From: a gamma proteobacterium symbiont of Ctena orbiculata
GTDB lineage: Bacteria > Pseudomonadota > Gammaproteobacteria > Chromatiales > Chromatiaceae
Direction of reading: 5' to 3'
Length of the DNA: 35,726 bases
Assembly: GCA_003094555.1 (NCBI GenBank)
Contig: NATW01000091.1
Span: forward strand, 1 to 35,726
The notes beneath the pieces were generated by a model. The model was given only the letters and a program-made list of their open reading frames with translations, was not told where the DNA came from and made no database searches. Numbering within the stretch: the stretch's first letter is position 1; the number at the start of each line of letters is the position of its first letter. Of this stretch, positions 32,695 through 35,726 are shown piece by piece. The translations under genes were made by a program, and so were the position numbers.

Positions 32695-35073
32695 ATGAAG
32701 CCTAAAAAGATCGGGCGATTTCAGGTTGGTGAACAACTTGGCGTGGGCAACCAGGGTACTGTCTATCTCTGCCATGACAGCCAGCTGGAGCGCAAGGTTG
32801 CGATAAAACTGCTCAACAAGTCGTTGCAGGAGTCAGCGTTTCAGGATGAGGCCCGGGCCGCGAGCAAGCTCCAGCATGCCAATATCGTCTCCATCTATGA
32901 GGCGGGTGAGCACCAGCAGGTCCCCTATCTGGTGTTCGAATATGCGCAAGGCGAGCTGCTCAAGGACCTTATCAACGGCCAGCCCCTGGAACTGGGGGAT
33001 GCGCTGCAGATCTTTCAAGGCCTGCTGGAAGGCATGAGTCAGGCCCACAAGGCCGGTATCGTGCATCGGGATCTGAAACCGGCGAATATCGTTATCAACA
33101 AGGAGAAGGTGCCGAAGATCATGGACTTCGGTATCGCCCGCCTGCTCTCCGAGGCCAGGGGGCCTGATCAACAGCTCATCGGCACACCCCGTTACCTGGC
33201 GCCGGAGTATATCCAGAAGGGCGAGGTCGGGCCCCAGGCGGATGTGTTTGCTCTGGGGCTGATTCTGGATGAGATGCTCACCGGTATGCCGGTCTTCAGT
33301 GGCCATAAGCAGCAGATCGTTATCGACGCAATACTCAAGCTGGAGGTCAAACCACCCTCCCAGTTCAACTCGGCAGTGGATGAGAAGCTCGACAGTTTTA
33401 TCCTCAAATCCCTCGAAAAAGATCCTGTGTTGCGCTACAGCGATGCAACCGAGATGTTGCAGGCCTTCAATGAGATGCGGGGCAACAAAGGGGAAAAGCT
33501 GAGTGTCGAAGAGGACGCCAGCGGTACCGTGGAGTTTCTGCTACGGCGCATGAAAAGGAAGAGTGATTTTCCCGCCTTGTCCCAGTCGGTGCGAAGTATC
33601 AATGCCATGGCCGATGCCAGCAACAAGGATGTGAATCAGATGGCGGGGGTCATCGTTAATGATTTTGCCCTCACCAACAAGATCCTGAAGGTGGTCAACT
33701 CCGCCTACTATGGACGCTTTTCCGGCAGAATCGGAACCGTGTCCCGGGCAGTGGTGGTTCTGGGTACGCAAGCCATACGCTCCCTGGCGGCCTCGTTGAT
33801 CTTTTTCGAACATATCGAAAACAAGCAGCAGGCCGAACACCTTCGGGAGTTGGTCTCTTCGGCAATGTTTCGGGCAACCCTGGCGCATAAGGTGGCGGGT
33901 GAGATCGACCAGGCCGAAGCCGAGGCCTATTTCCTCACTGGTCTGTTGAACGACCTGGGGAAACTGCTGGTGGCTTTCTATCTGCCTGACGAGTCCAAGG
34001 AGATTGAACGCTCGATCAGGGTGGAGGGAAAGGAAGCAGTCGCGGCACAGCATGCGGTATTGGGTGTGAGTTATGAAAAGATCGGTATCGAGATCGCCGG
34101 TCAGTGGAATTTCCCCAAGTCGCTGATCGATAGCATGAAGTGCTGGCAGGGTGAGCATAAACCCGTGAATCGATTGGAGCGCAGGCGTCTGGTCACCGCC
34201 TTCGCCGATGATGCCATGACGGCGATGGTCGAATCGGGGCTCGATGACACATCCGCCATGGAGGCCATCACAAAGAAATATGCCAAGGGACTCAATATCA
34301 CAAACAAGCAGGTAAGTCGTTTCGCAACCCAGTCCATCGATGAGTTTCAGGAGATTGCGAAAGCGATATCCGGTGACATATCGGATCAGTTCGTGAAAAA
34401 ACTCACGGCCAAATCGGAGGATCTGCAATCCCACAAGGGGGTGGAAAAAAGCAAACCCAAAGGGATAGACAAGGATGGTCTGGGTGAAACCCAGATCCTG
34501 GATGAAGAGGGGACCCAGACAGTCGAAACCACAGCGGCAGGCGTTGCTGCCCCAACAACCCCGGAAGACGCCGAAGCCCTGCTCATGGATGGCCTGCAGG
34601 AGGTGACGGGCATGCTGGTGGGTAACCATAGTGTGTCCGAGATATTTAACGTAGTGCTCGAAACCATGTATCGTGCGGTGGGTTTTCAGCGAGTCGTATT
34701 GGCGTTACTGGATCGTAAGCGGGGTGAGATGGTGGGCCGGTTGGGTTTTGGCGATACCGCCGAAGAGTTCGTCAAGCTATTCCACTTCCCCACGATCTAC
34801 AAAGTGGATGTGTTTCACGGGGCATTGAAGAATGCCGTCGATGTCTATATTGCAGACACCACCGAAGACAAGATCCAGGCTGATATTCCCGAATGGTATA
34901 AGAAGATCTCCAGTGCCGGATCGTTCCTGCTCTTTCCGCTGGTGGTCAACAACAGGGCAGTGGGTTTGATCTACGCGGACCACTCCAGCCCCCGCGGTCT
35001 GGAGATCGATAAAAAGCGACTCAATCTGCTGAAGTCCCTCAGGAATCAGATCGTGTTGGCGGTGAGATCCTAG
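32695..35073 (+). CDS. Ser/Thr protein kinase with HDOD and GAF domains
   Basis: A 792-residue soluble signalling protein. Kinase (about 7-265): glycine loop GVGNQG 16-21, K38, HRDLKPAN at 124-131, DFG 144-146 and APE 169-171 are all intact, so it is probably active. HDOD domain (about 275-485), a degenerate HD-like domain found in bacterial signalling proteins. A low-complexity linker (about 560-625) leads to a GAF domain (about 630-785) that may bind a small ligand. ATG 32695 has AGGAG just upstream. It follows the hydrogenase operon by 103 bp and may be independent. No membrane segment is seen. Confidence 0.92.
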   Translation: MKPKKIGRFQVGEQLGVGNQGTVYLCHDSQLERKVAIKLLNKSLQESAFQDEARAASKLQHANIVSIYEAGEHQQVPYLVFEYAQGELLKDLINGQPLELGDALQIFQGLLEGMSQAHKAGIVHRDLKPANIVINKEKVPKIMDFGIARLLSEARGPDQQLIGTPRYLAPEYIQKGEVGPQADVFALGLILDEMLTGMPVFSGHKQQIVIDAILKLEVKPPSQFNSAVDEKLDSFILKSLEKDPVLRYSDATEMLQAFNEMRGNKGEKLSVEEDASGTVEFLLRRMKRKSDFPALSQSVRSINAMADASNKDVNQMAGVIVNDFALTNKILKVVNSAYYGRFSGRIGTVSRAVVVLGTQAIRSLAASLIFFEHIENKQQAEHLRELVSSAMFRATLAHKVAGEIDQAEAEAYFLTGLLNDLGKLLVAFYLPDESKEIERSIRVEGKEAVAAQHAVLGVSYEKIGIEIAGQWNFPKSLIDSMKCWQGEHKPVNRLERRRLVTAFADDAMTAMVESGLDDTSAMEAITKKYAKGLNITNKQVSRFATQSIDEFQEIAKAISGDISDQFVKKLTAKSEDLQSHKGVEKSKPKGIDKDGLGETQILDEEGTQTVETTAAGVAAPTTPEDAEALLMDGLQEVTGMLVGNHSVSEIFNVVLETMYRAVGFQRVVLALLDRKRGEMVGRLGFGDTAEEFVKLFHFPTIYKVDVFHGALKNAVDVYIADTTEDKIQADIPEWYKKISSAGSFLLFPLVVNNRAVGLIYADHSSPRGLEIDKKRLNLLKSLRNQIVLAVRS

Positions 35074-35609
35074 GGACAATAGCCATAAGCCCGGCGCATA
35101 CCATTCCCCAACTCCCGGTTGTATGTATTAGGTGAATCCAACGCCCTAAATATCTTGCGGTTTACCCCTGAATGTTCTAAAAAAGAAGCCAGTTCAATTT
35201 CTCCGCAGTCACAGGGATGCTTTTCGGAATGGAACAGAAGAAAACGCTTGATCCAGGCAAGGTGGCTTTTCTCGGTGTTTGGAGAATAATCCAAAACTCT
35301 CATGAAAATCAGATATTTCCGGTAAATATCCGGGAATTTCCTCGCCAATCTGTTGTTGGGATCCTTCACCGCCTTCTCGATCATTTCGTAGCGTCTTGCC
35401 ACTGGAGGATGATCTTTCCCAAGCGTTTTGGAACCGGAAATCCAATGATCCTTGAGTCCCGTATCGGGATGGTCGTCAAGGAAGAATTCAAGATGCCGCC
35501 GATAGCAGCTAATCGACCGCGCGGGGATGCGGAAAAGCTTCAGTACATCACTGTATTTAAGCCAGAAAATCTCTATTCAGGGATCTTTGGAAGATTCTCT
35601 TTTTTCCAT
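35070..35609 (-). pseudogene. Decayed integron-type tyrosine recombinase, N-terminal remnant
   Basis: From ATG 35609 the frame reads 10 codons, then TGA (35577-35579), then 168 further codons to a stop at 35070. The segment YRKYLIFMRVLDYSPNTEKS and following HLAWIKRFLLFH matches the SAM-like core-binding domain of integron integrases, and a preceding RHLEFFLDDHPDTGLKDHW part resembles the extra N-terminal unit of related recombinases. After about position 35160 the similarity stops; the catalytic domain with the R-H-R-Y residues is missing. The first normal start after the stop is GTG 35402. Its stop codon shares the CTAG with the kinase stop. Nonfunctional as a recombinase. Confidence 0.7.
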
Positions 35610-35655
35610 GAGATGGGTCGCTCCATGCGATTAAACTCTCTAGAGAACAAACATA

Positions 35656-35723
35656 GAACATATTTCCACATAACACATTATTTGTGCCGGCGTCATAAGT
35701 CACTCTTTGTGCCGTCCACATAA
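35656..35723. repeat. Three 18-bp direct repeats at 25-bp period upstream of the recombinase remnant
   Basis: Units at 35656-35673, 35681-35698 and 35706-35723, each separated by 7 bp. The right two share TTTGTGCCG and CATAA (14-15 of 18 positions); the left and right units share TCCACATAA. On the minus strand each begins TTATG. They lie about 50 bp before the ATG of the recombinase remnant and reach the window edge, so more copies may follow. The even spacing suggests protein-binding sites (recombinase arms or an operator). Confidence 0.6.
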
Positions 35724-35726
35724 TCC

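Noticed and set aside
33541-34629. 362-codon minus-strand frame over the kinase-HDOD gene
   Set aside because: Shadow; the plus-strand frame has intact kinase and HDOD motifs throughout.
35136-35142. GTTRRRY-type core (GTTGGAT on the minus strand) near the break in the recombinase, as an attC/attI site
   Set aside because: A single 7-base match with no paired RYYYAAC arm; expected often by chance.

Overview
The window reads as chromosomal DNA of a free-living or symbiotic gammaproteobacterium, most like the sulfur-oxidising Chromatiales-type lineages. This is an inference from gene content (TSUP permease, group 3b NADP-hydrogenase, pyruvate:ferredoxin oxidoreductase, non-cyanobacterial KaiBC, many c-di-GMP domains) and a moderately high GC content; no rRNA or other marker gene is present to prove it. 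No rRNA, tRNA or CRISPR array was seen.

Layout. 1-5487 (+): C-terminus of a MipA/OmpV outer-membrane protein, a MacAB-like export system (HlyD adaptor, ABC ATPase, FtsX-type permease), a serine beta-lactamase-like hydrolase and a lipoprotein alpha/beta hydrolase. 5488-9480: an inverted-repeat element and a perfect palindrome ahead of a TSUP permease; on the minus strand HEAT and TPR reading frames split by one in-frame TAG; then polyphosphate kinase 2 and a DUF502 membrane protein. 9600-13061 (-): a large fungalysin/thermolysin-like protein with three choice-of-anchor-D (ASH-like) domains and a cysteine-rich tail.

13551-22084 is the most notable region. On the minus strand lies the operon kaiB-like (divergent) / kaiC / kaiB / PAS-PAS-GGDEF-EAL-CZB. 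Across a 604-bp divergent spacer lies a three-part fusion of an RND/MMPL transporter, a cyclic-nucleotide-binding-like domain and a degenerate GGDEF domain that keeps its c-di-GMP inhibitory site. There is no kaiA. KaiC carries an extra C-terminal coiled coil, as described for KaiA-independent KaiC proteins. I infer a KaiA-less timer or stress module whose output is c-di-GMP.

22203-23976: cold-shock protein, DUF1488 protein and a NYN-LOTUS (LabA-like) protein. 24052-32591: pyruvate:ferredoxin oxidoreductase divergent from a complete group 3b [NiFe] hydrogenase operon (beta, gamma, delta, alpha, maturation protease). That operon is interrupted between gamma and delta by a 163-bp element with 33-bp terminal inverted repeats built of 7-bp units. 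32695-35073: a Ser/Thr kinase-HDOD-GAF protein. The right edge holds a decayed integron-type tyrosine recombinase preceded by three 18-bp repeats at a 25-bp period, suggesting that a mobile or recombining region begins there.
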